Shown: positions 25,719 to 35,096, counted from the first letter of the stretch. The stretch: DNA of 64,000 bases from Sporosarcina pasteurii (GCF_041295575.1 NZ_CP160452.1:2604001-2668000); one strand, 5' to 3'. Numbers and translations are program-made. The notes: a model not told the origin generated them from the letters alone.

Positions 25719-26549
25719 TTATGCGCTTCGCTGTTCAGCACGTCTTACGATATAAATACTCGTTTCGTAAAGCAGCATCATCGGAATCAACACAATCAGT
25801 TGGCTAATGAAGTCGGGTGGTGTAATAAGAGCCGATACAACTGCAAGCGCCAAATAGGACCATCTACGAACTTTTTTCATTGAATCAGCTGTCAACAATC
25901 CAATTGCAGCGAGAAACATTGCAACGATTGGCAGTTCAAAAATCAATCCGAGTGGAACCGTTGTCATTAAAAGAAAACTGACATACTCCTGTGCAGAAAT
26001 CATCACATCAAAATTGACAGCACCTAACGTTGTTAAGAAATTATAACTAATCGGATTGACGACAAAATATCCAAAGGCTAATCCACCAACGAACAGGAGC
26101 AACATGACCGGCGCATATAAACTTAAAAATCGTCTTTCATTTTCATTTAACCCAGGACCTACAAATTGCCAAAGAAAATGACATACAAACGGCAATGCAA
26201 GTCCAACCGCAAGTGCTATCGAAATGGACATATAAAACTTAACAACTTCTAATGGACCCAGCACAATTAACTGATGTCCACGTGTTACATAAGGAAACCA
26301 AATATTAATTGTCGCGAAAACAATGACGAAAAAGAGGATAAATACAACAATACTTTTAATGAGCTGTTTCCTTAATTCTCCAAGATGAGCGACTAACGGT
26401 AACGATGGGGTTTCTTCAGTCTTCGAATCCTGTTCCTCTACTACTTGGTCGTCATCTTTTAAATCTCGCTCTGTTTTTACTTCTATTTCTGCATTTTCTT
26501 TATCTAACGGACTCAAACTTTTATGGTTGTGATCTCCAGTTGGACGCAT
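25719..26549 (-). CDS. tatC: Twin-arginine translocase subunit TatC
   Basis: Polytopic receptor that recognises twin-arginine signals. Six membrane segments and the hallmark LVAHLGELRKQLIKS and FELPIVAMFLAAIGLL are present. 276 residues, with an unusual charged, acidic N-terminal extension of about 50 residues (rich in Glu, Asp, Lys) before the usual start of homology. Start ATG 26549 follows GTAGGTGA. It lies 8 nt downstream of tatA, at the end of the DMSO-reductase-type operon, so it probably serves DmsA. Confidence 0.93.
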   Translation of the reverse strand: MRPTGDHNHKSLSPLDKENAEIEVKTERDLKDDDQVVEEQDSKTEETPSLPLVAHLGELRKQLIKSIVVFILFFVIVFATINIWFPYVTRGHQLIVLGPLEVVKFYMSISIALAVGLALPFVCHFLWQFVGPGLNENERRFLSLYAPVMLLLFVGGLAFGYFVVNPISYNFLTTLGAVNFDVMISAQEYVSFLLMTTVPLGLIFELPIVAMFLAAIGLLTADSMKKVRRWSYLALAVVSALITPPDFISQLIVLIPMMLLYETSIYIVRRAEQRSA

Positions 26550-26557
26550 ACAATCAC

Positions 26558-26758
26558 CTACTTCTTATGTCCCTTTTCCTTCGTTGCTTTTGGCGTTTCT
26601 TCGTCATCACTTATAACATCCTTGGCTGATTTCTTAAACTCTGAAAGTGTCTTTCCAACTGCCGATCCGATTTCTGGTAATTTCTTTGGACCAAATAAAA
26701 TCAGTACAATGACAAGGATAATGATTAAACCGGGTACACCGATGCCTGATAAATTCAT
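26558..26758 (-). CDS. tatA: Twin-arginine translocase subunit TatA
   Basis: Single-span pore-forming component, 66 residues: short N-terminus, membrane helix [21 protein letters not shown] with the FGPKKLP hinge, amphipathic helix, and a charged tail. Start ATG 26758 follows AAGGAGG. Pairs with tatC as a minimal TatA-TatC system. Confidence 0.93.
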   Translation of the reverse strand: MNLSGIGVPGLIIILVIVLILFGPKKLPEIGSAVGKTLSEFKKSAKDVISDDEETPKATKEKGHKK

Positions 26759-26789
26759 AGGTAGTGCCTCCTTATTTTTTCAATTAAAA

Positions 26790-27707
26790 TTAATTTCTAT
26801 TATAAAACGATAACTCATTCTTCTTTCGACAAGCGTGACACATATGCTCGGCTTCATCTAATGTTTTAAAATTCTCTTCACAACTTGTACATTCATTTTC
26901 CTGAAGCAAATAATTGATAGGTGTAACGGGTGAAATTTTACTTGTAATGGATATCGCTTGTTCTGGACAAATATCTTCACAGAGTGAACAATTCGAGCAT
27001 TGTTCAGGCGCAACAGTAAAATGGGTGTCTGTCAGATGAATACACGCTTTGGGACATAGAATTTCACACGCTTTACATAAAGTACATGTACTTGTATCTA
27101 AAGAAAACTCAATAAACTGATGATCAGGATAGTACTTTGTTAAATTGAGACTTTCTTGATTAAAACGCCATTTAGCTGGCGCCATTTCTTTCGCAATGTT
27201 TTTAACATCTTTTTTCCAAAAAGAAAACAACTCTTTTCGCGTCATCGTTTGTTCAGTTTCTTCCACTGCTTTATTAAATTGAATCGCAAAAGCAGCTTCT
27301 CCAAGTTCACTTAACGCTTCATTCGCATTTTTTATCATATGTTGCCATTCATCTGAAACATCCTCGTGTTTGAACACAATCGTTGTGACTTGTTTTTGAT
27401 AATAAACGAGTAATTCTTTTAAAGAGATAACGTCCTCATTAGATACGATTAACTGGTTATTCTCAACCGTCCGCTTAGGAAGAAAACCTTCCACCGCTTG
27501 TACAGGACAAGCGACAATACACTGACTACATTGTGTACACTTCACCGTATCAATGAATGGTTTTCCGTCTTTTAAAATTATCGCTTGCTCAGGACACTGA
27601 TCAATACATTCCCTACAACTAGAACGGGGGCTTTGATAATGCGTACAAGATGGTAAAATTCGATATTCATAATCTAAACTTTCCAACCAACTTTGCAATA
27701 GATTCAT
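26790..27707 (-). CDS. Polyferredoxin (four 4Fe-4S motifs)
   Basis: Cytoplasmic-looking iron-sulfur protein of 305 residues with two pairs of ferredoxin motifs: CRECIDQCPEQA and CTQCSQCIVACP near residues 30-70, then CTLCKACEILCPKAC and CSNCSLCEDICPEQA near residues 205-255. A C-terminal CTSC...CHAC pair may hold another cluster or zinc. The 130-residue middle has no obvious motif. It sits between dmsC and tatA and is probably an extra electron carrier or assembly factor for the reductase. Start ATG 27707 follows AAGGGGG. Confidence 0.8.
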   Translation of the reverse strand: MNLLQSWLESLDYEYRILPSCTHYQSPRSSCRECIDQCPEQAIILKDGKPFIDTVKCTQCSQCIVACPVQAVEGFLPKRTVENNQLIVSNEDVISLKELLVYYQKQVTTIVFKHEDVSDEWQHMIKNANEALSELGEAAFAIQFNKAVEETEQTMTRKELFSFWKKDVKNIAKEMAPAKWRFNQESLNLTKYYPDHQFIEFSLDTSTCTLCKACEILCPKACIHLTDTHFTVAPEQCSNCSLCEDICPEQAISITSKISPVTPINYLLQENECTSCEENFKTLDEAEHMCHACRKKNELSFYNRN

Positions 27708-27738
27708 TTACAATCCCCCTTCCTTTCTAGTTTATTAA

Positions 27739-28587
27739 TTAACCTGGCATGACATAAAACACATAGCGACTTAATCCTTGTGCGACGACAAATATTGCTA
27801 ATGCCGTAAATGTTAGACTGACGAATGTCTTTTTCGACTTGGATACTGCCAAATAACCGAATAAAAACATACCGATAATCGAAGCAATCCAGCCAGAAGC
27901 AATCATTCCTTTATAGTTTGCTAAAATCGAAGAAGCCGGCACTGCATCAATCATCGTTACCTCATGAACGGCTGTAAAGAACATAGCAGATCCTACGACT
28001 TGAATTGTGAAACCCAATACCGCAACAGCAAATGCACCTCTAATAATGCCTTTTGCATTAATGCCCGATGTCTCCTTAGAAAACTTCGGAGCTACTAAAG
28101 AAACAGCTAATACAGCACCTAAGATTAAAGTTGTTCCAAAAAAGGACGTATACGTATTGATTGAATTCCAACCGCTCACTAGAGTAGTTGCATAAAGCGC
28201 CCCCATAGCGTACACATCTATTAATCCCACAATTGCAGTCACAAGCATAAGCCATGGCGTCACTTTTTTCTGCACAATCGTTAAACCAGCTGTTAAACAA
28301 GTTAAGCCAATAAAGGCGCCCGTTAAAACGATTTCTCTACTCATCCATGAAGAACCGATATTTCGAATCGTATTGAACGCATTCATCGGTGCACCTAAGT
28401 GAGAGAATGATGCCGCTAAACCTAATAACGAAAGGACAGAAATAACAATCAAAGGCATTCTAAATAAATGATAGGCTTCGTCTTCTTTCAGCTCAGAACT
28501 TCTTAGGTTGAATAGATATAACACAAACGTACTGCCAATTGATGCCTGTACAGCTAATGTAAATATGAACAATGCCCATTCATCCAT
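27739..28587 (-). CDS. dmsC: DMSO reductase membrane anchor subunit (DmsC family)
   Basis: Quinol-oxidising membrane anchor, 282 residues with eight hydrophobic segments. Family hints are the N-terminal EWALFIFTLAVQASIGSTF and SFSHLGAPMNAFNTIRNIGSSW (written here as SHLGAPMNAF and IGSSWMSREI). Start ATG 28587 follows GGAGGG. It lies 15 nt after dmsB, in the usual dmsABC order. Transfers electrons from menaquinol to DmsB. Confidence 0.9.
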   Translation of the reverse strand: MDEWALFIFTLAVQASIGSTFVLYLFNLRSSELKEDEAYHLFRMPLIVISVLSLLGLAASFSHLGAPMNAFNTIRNIGSSWMSREIVLTGAFIGLTCLTAGLTIVQKKVTPWLMLVTAIVGLIDVYAMGALYATTLVSGWNSINTYTSFFGTTLILGAVLAVSLVAPKFSKETSGINAKGIIRGAFAVAVLGFTIQVVGSAMFFTAVHEVTMIDAVPASSILANYKGMIASGWIASIIGMFLFGYLAVSKSKKTFVSLTFTALAIFVVAQGLSRYVFYVMPG

Positions 28588-28602
28588 TGATATCCCTCCT
28601 CT

Positions 28603-29139
28603 TTACTTTGTTTTAATCACAAGATTTGGTTTTGTGATGGACGCACTTGGCATCCCTTTAATTTCACTAACATTACCGTACTTTTTTCTTAATTCTTTGA
28701 TAGGCCCAAACTCGATTGCTCTCAGTGGACACGATGTAACACAGACAGGTTCTTCGCCAGCATCACGTAAGTCAAAGCACGTGTCACATTTTGTCATTTT
28801 CCCTAACTGTTCGTTAAATTGCGGTGCGTCATATGGACAATTCCACTCACAATATCTGCAGCCAACACATTTGTCGTGATCAATTAAAACCGCACCATCT
28901 TCGGCACGCTTAAAAATTGCGGTCGTCGGACAATTCGGGATACATGTAGGCACATCACAATGATTACATGACAGAGAGACATGGGTCAGTGATGGATTTG
29001 GAAACACCCCTTGTTCAAAAGAATAAACTCTGCGGAAATTTCTGCCGACTTCTAAATTATTTTTATCTTTACAAGCAACTACGCATGTTTTACACCCTAT
29101 ACATTTTGTTACATCGATAAAAAAACCGATTTGAGTCAT
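28603..29139 (-). CDS. dmsB: DMSO reductase iron-sulfur subunit (DmsB family)
   Basis: Electron-transfer subunit with four 4Fe-4S clusters, 178 residues. Cys groups are CIGCKTCVVAC, CNHCDVPTCIPNC, CVGCRYCEWNC and CDTCFDLRDAG.....CVTSC. Start ATG 29139 is 6 nt after TAGGTG; the preceding GTG at 29148 abuts the dmsA stop and is less likely. Located directly after dmsA. Family includes DmsB, NrfC and PhsB, so the electron acceptor cannot be fixed from this subunit alone. Confidence 0.92.
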   Translation of the reverse strand: MTQIGFFIDVTKCIGCKTCVVACKDKNNLEVGRNFRRVYSFEQGVFPNPSLTHVSLSCNHCDVPTCIPNCPTTAIFKRAEDGAVLIDHDKCVGCRYCEWNCPYDAPQFNEQLGKMTKCDTCFDLRDAGEEPVCVTSCPLRAIEFGPIKELRKKYGNVSEIKGMPSASITKPNLVIKTK

Positions 29140-29148
29140 ATATGACAC

Positions 29149-31734
29149 CTACCCTTCTGGAAATACAATTAGCTGTTCCCAATCTTTATCCTCAGTCAAT
29201 GGCTTACCCGCATACTTTTTAACATCGCATACGACTGTGTTCCAGCCCGACGTCCCTAACCCTGTAGAGATTGGCGCTTGTAATATATTATCTGCACCAG
29301 CTTTATCAATTTTTTCATCTTTATCAAATCTTGGCCACGCACCGTGTGGTAAGGCAAGTACACCTGGCGTCATTGTTTGCGTGACTCTTGCCGGGCGTAA
29401 TGTTTTGCCGTGGTCATTATAAATAATGACGGTATCGCCATCTTTAATGCCGCGTTCTTTTGCATCCGTCGCATTCATAAATAGTGGACTTGGCATCATT
29501 TCACGTAACCAAGGAATATTATCAAAAACAGTATGTGATCTTCTTAAATAATGTGGGTTATACAACTGAAACGGATACTTTCCTTTTTCTTTGCTTTTCC
29601 AATTTCCAAATGTATTCTCATAACCTAATGTTTTAGGCGTATACTTCGGTATTGGCGGAATTTCCGACCAACCTTCTTTCGACTTCTCGTGAATTGTTTC
29701 ACAATAAATCTCAAACTTACCGCTTGGTGTATCTACCGGATTGTTTTCCGGATCATTGACAAAGTCTTCATACGCGATATGCCCGAAATTATCTCCCGGT
29801 CTGCGCGCGACTTGATAAACGCCTCTTTCAATTAATTCAGCCATAGGGACTCTTCCCTTTTGTGGCTTCCCTTTTACGCCCCATACTTTAATATCCGCTG
29901 CTGTAATTTCTACTAATGGTTCAAAATCTACGCCATTTTCCATAATGACATTCGTTGTCGCAAGTTCGTTAAAGAATGCTTGTTTTTCATTAAATGGATA
30001 TAACAAATTCGGATCTTTTCCAAGCCTTTTCATCAGTTCCTTCGCAATCCAAATATCACTTTTCGCTTCATATAACGGGTCAACGATATTACTGTGGACG
30101 ATAATCATTTCTCGGTTACCATCTAAAAGTCCGCCTTCTCTTTCCCACATAGATGTAACAGGTAACACAATATCCGAGTACTGTGCATTCGTCGTTAAGT
30201 TATAAGCATTCGTGACGACGAATTCAACTTCACGGTGCGCCTTAATCCCTTGGTTTATAGAAGTACGCGTTTGTAATGTTGCATTGTACTGATGATAAAT
30301 AAACTGGATATTCGCCTTGCGTTCACCTTCACCTCTTTGGTGAAACTTCCCATCTAATATCGCTGAAAATACTTCATTGTGGTTAATTAAATTCGTTACA
30401 GCGTTTTCTTTTGGTGCCGGGTATCCTTTACTTCCTTGTTCAATTAACCAAGGGCCGCCATTTCCTGCTGCTCGGTGGACACTTACGCCTGTCATTCTTC
30501 CAGGACGTCCCATATGTCCTGTCATAAAACCGAGTGTAGAAAATGCTTGGACCCAGCCTTCACCATCATTAATCCGTGCAGCTGCCCATCCGGTTAATAA
30601 AGCGACACGTTTTGTCCCACCAATTTGACGCGCAAGTTGGCGAATAAGGTCTGGTGAGATTCCACAAATTTCAGATGCCCATTCGGCTGTTTTCGGTTCA
30701 TGATCATAGGTGCCTAGTAAATAATCTTTAAAGTTATCTTTGGGATCTGCACCTTCTGGCATATGATTTTCATCAAAACCAACCGTACAACTGTTTAAAA
30801 ATTCCCAGTCTATCAGCGGGTTTGTTTTGGGATCATCTTCATCAAGTAACGTGTGCATAATAGCGAGTGCTAACGCATGGTCTGTACCTGGTCTAATCGG
30901 GAACCATTCAGCATCAAAAACTTCTGCGGAGTCAGTATACATCGGATCAATCGAAATAAATTTTGCGCCTGCTTTCTTAGCTTGTAAATAGTTATACGTA
31001 GGGCTTCCCGGGCTACTCCATGCCGGATTTAATCCCCATAGAACAATTAGTTGTGAATTCCGTAAGTCTAAACGGTCGTTCATGCCTACTTCATAATATC
31101 CTTCAGCGACCCCCATCATTGTAGAAGCCCACATCCATGCTCCCCAAGATGTCGTCCCGTAATCTTTCGTACATCCACCATTTTCAAACAACACTTTGTC
31201 TATTTCGCCATCTCCAGTTGCCCAGATCGCTTCATTTCCATAGTTATTTTTCACTCGTTTTATTTCACTAGAGACGATGTCCAGTGCCTCATCCCATGAA
31301 ATTCTCACCCACTGGTCTTTTCCACGAAGTTCTTTTTTCCCTCCGCCAGGTTTCCAGTTTTTACGCTTCATTGGATATTTGAGGCGATCTGCACCAAAAA
31401 CTTGTTGACGTTGTGACCGACCTCTCAAGCAACCTCTTTGTTGTGGAAAATCAGGGCTATCTATATGCGTATCATCTGTCTTCTGACGAATGACAACCCC
31501 GTCTTTTACGAACACTTTATTCACACAACGACCACCACAGTTATGCCAACATGCTGCTGATTTCCATATTCCATCTGCGTCATCACTTGTCTCGCCTACT
31601 GCTTGTCCTTGTATTTTCTTCGTTAAACCGCGACTGAACGGAATGCTCGCAGAGGCGGTAATAGCTGCCGACCAACCAAGAAAAGATCTTCTTGTCATTT
31701 TGATACTTTCAATTTTCTCTTTAATATTAAACAT
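29149..31734 (-). CDS. dmsA: Molybdopterin oxidoreductase catalytic subunit (DmsA family), Tat-exported
   Basis: Catalytic bis-MGD subunit, about 861 residues. A twin-arginine signal MTRRSFLGWSAA lies at residues 13-24. The 4Fe-4S ligands are in CWHNCGGRC with the fourth Cys in QRGCLRGRS. RLKYPMKR and the C-terminal molydopterin-binding domain ( VIIYNDHGKTLRPARVTQT ) follow the DmsA/YnfE pattern. Start ATG 31734 follows AAGGGGG by 9 nt; ATG 31758 overlaps the upstream gene. DMSO, TMAO, or another S/N-oxide are possible acceptors. Exported folded by the TatAC pair of the same operon. Confidence 0.9.
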   Translation of the reverse strand: MFNIKEKIESIKMTRRSFLGWSAAITASASIPFSRGLTKKIQGQAVGETSDDADGIWKSAACWHNCGGRCVNKVFVKDGVVIRQKTDDTHIDSPDFPQQRGCLRGRSQRQQVFGADRLKYPMKRKNWKPGGGKKELRGKDQWVRISWDEALDIVSSEIKRVKNNYGNEAIWATGDGEIDKVLFENGGCTKDYGTTSWGAWMWASTMMGVAEGYYEVGMNDRLDLRNSQLIVLWGLNPAWSSPGSPTYNYLQAKKAGAKFISIDPMYTDSAEVFDAEWFPIRPGTDHALALAIMHTLLDEDDPKTNPLIDWEFLNSCTVGFDENHMPEGADPKDNFKDYLLGTYDHEPKTAEWASEICGISPDLIRQLARQIGGTKRVALLTGWAAARINDGEGWVQAFSTLGFMTGHMGRPGRMTGVSVHRAAGNGGPWLIEQGSKGYPAPKENAVTNLINHNEVFSAILDGKFHQRGEGERKANIQFIYHQYNATLQTRTSINQGIKAHREVEFVVTNAYNLTTNAQYSDIVLPVTSMWEREGGLLDGNREMIIVHSNIVDPLYEAKSDIWIAKELMKRLGKDPNLLYPFNEKQAFFNELATTNVIMENGVDFEPLVEITAADIKVWGVKGKPQKGRVPMAELIERGVYQVARRPGDNFGHIAYEDFVNDPENNPVDTPSGKFEIYCETIHEKSKEGWSEIPPIPKYTPKTLGYENTFGNWKSKEKGKYPFQLYNPHYLRRSHTVFDNIPWLREMMPSPLFMNATDAKERGIKDGDTVIIYNDHGKTLRPARVTQTMTPGVLALPHGAWPRFDKDEKIDKAGADNILQAPISTGLGTSGWNTVVCDVKKYAGKPLTEDKDWEQLIVFPEG

Positions 31735-31735
31735 A

Positions 31736-32473
31736 TTAGGAGGCCCCCTTCTTTCCATCCGTTGTAATGGCTACATCTAATTTAGCGATTTCACGAAGGA
31801 TTGCTTGATCCAGTTTTAAATAAGCATCTAATAATTTCGCCATTCCTTTAAAAAACTGAGTGTCTGCATTTTCAATCACCTTTTCAGAAAATGCAGGAAT
31901 GAAAGCCAGTAAGTGGTTTTCTAGAAATTTTTCCTGTTGATCAATCAAATAAGACAAATAACTGATCGCATGAGGTTCTGCTTTTTCAATCGTCTCAATG
32001 CATAATTCATTTAAATGAAACATGAAATTAAGCTCGAACCCAACGTGATCTTCAGCTTCTAAGTTTTGGTCGCGAATGACGAAGCCAAATTCCTCGTACT
32101 TCCTTTGAACTGCCACGGTATTTTCTTGAAATAATAAACGATCCTTTCGTACATAAACCGATTCCCAAGGGGGCGCTGTCAGTTCCAATGGTCCAATAAA
32201 CATTTTTGTGTAATCCCAGTGTAAATTTTCATAGTCATCATCATTATGAATGACATCATGTTCTTTTAAATACGCTTTAATATCCTCAATCGCTTCCTCG
32301 ATACCTTTGGATTCTTCTACAAACGGAAAAATATTGACGAGTTCGTTTTCCACAAAATACGTAAGATACTCTTTCGAAGGCTCTTCGACGAAAAATCTTG
32401 CTAAAATATCATAAATAAATTGTCGAGCCCGGAGAATATAATTTAATTCTTCTTGCGTAATAGACTGCTTCAT
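31736..32473 (-). CDS. TorD/DmsD family molybdoenzyme chaperone
   Basis: Cytoplasmic chaperone of 245 residues that holds the Tat signal of the molybdoenzyme and helps cofactor insertion. The family stretch is YTKMFIGPLELTAPPWESVY, followed by E-x-x-x-GFVIRDQNLEAEDHVGFELNFM (quoted as EAEDHVGFELNF). Start ATG 32473 follows AAGGGAG. First gene of the operon; its stop lies 1 nt before the preferred dmsA start, so translation is coupled. Confidence 0.88.
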   Translation of the reverse strand: MKQSITQEELNYILRARQFIYDILARFFVEEPSKEYLTYFVENELVNIFPFVEESKGIEEAIEDIKAYLKEHDVIHNDDDYENLHWDYTKMFIGPLELTAPPWESVYVRKDRLLFQENTVAVQRKYEEFGFVIRDQNLEAEDHVGFELNFMFHLNELCIETIEKAEPHAISYLSYLIDQQEKFLENHLLAFIPAFSEKVIENADTQFFKGMAKLLDAYLKLDQAILREIAKLDVAITTDGKKGAS

Positions 32474-32563
32474 GAATTTCTCCCTTCAAAACCGCTAGTG
32501 TTACATCTTCACGAATTGGTACCTGTGCGTGGTTAATGTGTATTGCATAGGTAACTTAAAATT

Positions 32564-32614
32564 ATTCTACTTCTTTTTTCATGGACACTCTGCACTTTGT
32601 GAAATAATTCACAA
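32564..32614 (-). promoter_or_regulatory. FNR-type operator and candidate promoter of the dms operon
   Basis: TTGTGAAATAATTCACAA (32597-32614) is an 18-bp perfect palindrome containing TGTGA-N6-TCACA, the Fnr/Crp family site. On the minus strand a TAGAAT -10 lies at 32564-32569, placing the operator about 48 nt upstream of the expected transcription start, reasonable for activation. Anaerobic induction of the reductase would follow. CcpA/ArcR-type readers of the same motif cannot be excluded. Confidence 0.7.
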
Positions 32615-32753
32615 GTCGTTCGATTTTTTTTGTCCTTTTTGTGACTAAATCAAGGAGATATCGAGAAAGTATTATCTTCTTGGTATACCTCATTTTATTT
32701 TATGCGATTGTAGTGAAAGATTAGTGAAATAAGAAAATTAAGTAAATCGATAG

Positions 32754-32768
32754 TGATAGTCATTCTCA
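32754..32768. promoter_or_regulatory. Fur-like box before the efflux ATPase
   Basis: TGATAGTCATTCTCA matches the 7-1-7 Fur consensus TGATAATnATTATCA at all but two positions. It is 27 nt upstream of the -35 of the candidate ATPase promoter. Confidence 0.55.
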
Positions 32769-32794
32769 ATTGTATTCATTTTTTCTCAATTAGG

Positions 32795-32824
32795 TTGACA
32801 AAGATAAGCATACTACACTATCCT
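32795..32824 (+). promoter_or_regulatory. Candidate sigma-A promoter of the efflux ATPase
   Basis: Perfect TTGACA -35 (32795-32800), 18-nt spacer, TATCCT -10 (32819-32824). Confidence 0.6.
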
Positions 32825-32827
32825 AAA

Positions 32828-32842
32828 TTAGAATAAATTTAA
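32828..32842. promoter_or_regulatory. PerR-like box just downstream of the promoter
   Basis: TTAGAATAAATTTAA agrees with the PerR consensus TTATAATnATTATAA at 11 of 14 fixed positions and overlaps the expected transcription start, a repressing position. PfeT genes of B. subtilis are known PerR targets. Confidence 0.4.
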
Positions 32843-32928
32843 TTCATAGAAGGTGTTAGCATAGACAGGAAATATTTTTTGAATAGGCATGATGAAGACT
32901 AATAAAAACTTAGAAAGGATATTGTAAA

Positions 32929-34770
32929 ATGTTGAACTATTTAATGAAGACCCGACCCGGGCAATTTTTACTCATTGGTATTTTATTCACGATTTCAGGG
33001 TTTATTTTTACATTGGTTAACGAAAGTTATAGTCTGTTGGCATTCTATACTGCTATTTTCTTTTTAGGTTTTTTTGCAGCAAAAAATGCAGTTGTTGAAA
33101 CCATACAATCAAAATCCCCCAATGTTGATTTACTAATGATTCTTTCGGCTTTGGGCGCCATGTTAATCCACTATGAATCGGAAGCTGCCATGTTATTACT
33201 CATCTTCGCGGGTGCAGAGGCATTAGAAGACTTTGCTTCTGACAAATCAACGAGTGCGATTTCAGAGCTCCTATCACAAGTCCCTTCAACTGCTCAGGTT
33301 TTACAAGCAAATAGTGAAGTTGTTGAACTTCCTGCTGAAGCATTAAATGTAGGAGATATTGTGATTGTGTCAAAAGGAGCTCAAATTCCAATTGATGGCT
33401 ATACTGATCGAAAAACAATGATCAATGAAGCAGCTTTAACAGGAGAATCCCTTCCAGTTGCAAAAGAAAATGGCGATGAAGTCTTTGCTGGAACAATTAA
33501 CGAAGGCAATGTCTTTTATCTTCAAGTAAATAAATTAAGTAACGAAACGGTTTTTTCAAATATCATTCGAATGGTTGAGGAAGCGCAAAATAGACCATCC
33601 AAAATCTCCAATTTTATCGATCGTTTTGAGAGCCGATATGTGATTGGTGTACTTATTGTCGTACCGATATTTATTCTTATCTTATTTTATTTCAATGACT
33701 TTACCTTCCAAGAGGCTTTTTACCGAGGAATGGTATTGCTAACTGTCGCAAGTCCATGTGCTTTAGTCGCATCGGCAACACCTGCTACACTGAGTGCGAT
33801 AAGTAATGGTGCAAAAAACGGCGTGTTATTTAAAGGCGGAGCAGCTATGGAAGCACTGAGTACGATGGACATTTTGTATAGTGACAAAACAGGCACCATT
33901 ACACTCGGTGAGTTTAAAGTCATTAGTTATGAGGCAAATGAGGATGTATTAAAAGAAGTTGTATATATGGAACAGCAATCTAGTCATCCGATTGCAGATG
34001 CGATCGTGTCCGCGTTTAACGATATAGATCTCAATCGTGTAGATCAAACCGAAGAAATTGAAGAAATAGCAGGGTCTGGAATGAAAAAAGGCGCTATCTA
34101 TGTTGGTAAACCTTCAGCGTTTGCTGATTATGAAGATCCTCATCATTACAGAAGCAAATTGAGTGCTGGATATACAACGGTTTTTGTCGGTAAAGAACAT
34201 CAAATTGTTGGTTATTTCTCGCTATCTGATCAAGTTCGTCCCGAATCTGCACCCGCAATTGCAGGTTTTCAAGATGAGAAAATTAAGGTTGTTTTATTAA
34301 CCGGAGATAACGAAATGACAGCGAAAAAAGTTGCGGAAGAAGTGAATATTGATACCTATGCGGCTTCGTGTTCACCAGAAGACAAAATCAAATATGTATT
34401 AGATAGTCAAAAACAAAAGAAAGTTGTGGGTATGATTGGCGATGGTATCAATGATGCTCCGGCTCTAGCGAATGCCGATATCGGAATTGCAATGGGAAGC
34501 GGTTCCTCTGTAGCCATGGAATCTGCAGATGTTGTCATAGTAAAAAATAATTTAGCAAAACTTTTTTATAGCTTTAAATTAAGTAAAAAGCTAAATCGTA
34601 TTATTCTACAAAACGTTATCTTTGCCGTTGCAGTCATTATTGCATTGATTGTCTTAAATATTTTAGGCTATTTGGATTTGCCTATGGGGGTTGTCTTCCA
34701 TGAGGGTTCAACGATTTTAGTCATTTTAAACGGACTACGCTTACTACAGCAAGAAAAAGAAGTGGTGTAA
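32929..34770 (+). CDS. pfeT: P1B-4 metal efflux ATPase, PfeT-like (Fe(II) exporter)
   Basis: Heavy-metal P-type ATPase of 613 residues. Order: N-terminal membrane pairs; actuator domain with the TGES loop (AALTGESLPV); TM with VASPCALVASATP (SPC motif, not CPC); phosphorylation loop YSDKTGTIT; nucleotide-binding SSHPIADAI and GSGMKKG; hinge MIGDGINDAPALANAD; and a last TM with FHEGSTILVILNGLRLL. SPC plus HEG(G/S)T is the P1B-4 signature of CoaT/PfeT/CtpD proteins. No N-terminal CxxC metal domain. Fe(II) is the likely substrate given the Fur/PerR-like boxes upstream; cobalt or zinc remain possible. Start follows AAAGGAT. Confidence 0.85.
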   Translation: MLNYLMKTRPGQFLLIGILFTISGFIFTLVNESYSLLAFYTAIFFLGFFAAKNAVVETIQSKSPNVDLLMILSALGAMLIHYESEAAMLLLIFAGAEALEDFASDKSTSAISELLSQVPSTAQVLQANSEVVELPAEALNVGDIVIVSKGAQIPIDGYTDRKTMINEAALTGESLPVAKENGDEVFAGTINEGNVFYLQVNKLSNETVFSNIIRMVEEAQNRPSKISNFIDRFESRYVIGVLIVVPIFILILFYFNDFTFQEAFYRGMVLLTVASPCALVASATPATLSAISNGAKNGVLFKGGAAMEALSTMDILYSDKTGTITLGEFKVISYEANEDVLKEVVYMEQQSSHPIADAIVSAFNDIDLNRVDQTEEIEEIAGSGMKKGAIYVGKPSAFADYEDPHHYRSKLSAGYTTVFVGKEHQIVGYFSLSDQVRPESAPAIAGFQDEKIKVVLLTGDNEMTAKKVAEEVNIDTYAASCSPEDKIKYVLDSQKQKKVVGMIGDGINDAPALANADIGIAMGSGSSVAMESADVVIVKNNLAKLFYSFKLSKKLNRIILQNVIFAVAVIIALIVLNILGYLDLPMGVVFHEGSTILVILNGLRLLQQEKEVV

Positions 34771-34889
34771 AATTCAAGTGATTAGTTATTCCCACCAAAA
34801 TCATAAGCTCTTCCAAAAGTTCATAAGCTAGTAAACAAGCACAAGATCGATAACTTGTCCAAGACATTGCGAAGAAGGGAGGCTACTGA

Positions 34890-35081
34890 ATGATTAAGCA
34901 CTGGGGCTTCTGGACTGGATGGCTCGGCATTATTTTGGCGGTACTTGGATTCTTCTTTGATCCTGCTTTAGGTGGGGTTTCAATTATGTTAGGATTAATC
35001 ACTTTTATATTCCCGAAAAAAATGCTTGCTTCGTTTTCAATTGGGCTTGGAATTATCGTACTCTTATTGCAACATATATAA
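34890..35081 (+). CDS. Small membrane protein, 63 aa
   Basis: Not recognised. Nearly all hydrophobic, with three short segments (WTGWLGIILAVLGFFF, GVSIMLGLITFIF, FSIGLGIIVLLLQHI) separated by DPALG and PKKML. Start ATG 34890 is 7 nt after GGGAGG. It follows the efflux ATPase by 119 nt and ends before a strong terminator, so it could share the transcript. Confidence 0.7.
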   Translation: MIKHWGFWTGWLGIILAVLGFFFDPALGGVSIMLGLITFIFPKKMLASFSIGLGIIVLLLQHI

Positions 35082-35096
35082 TAGCTGTTGTCGTAC

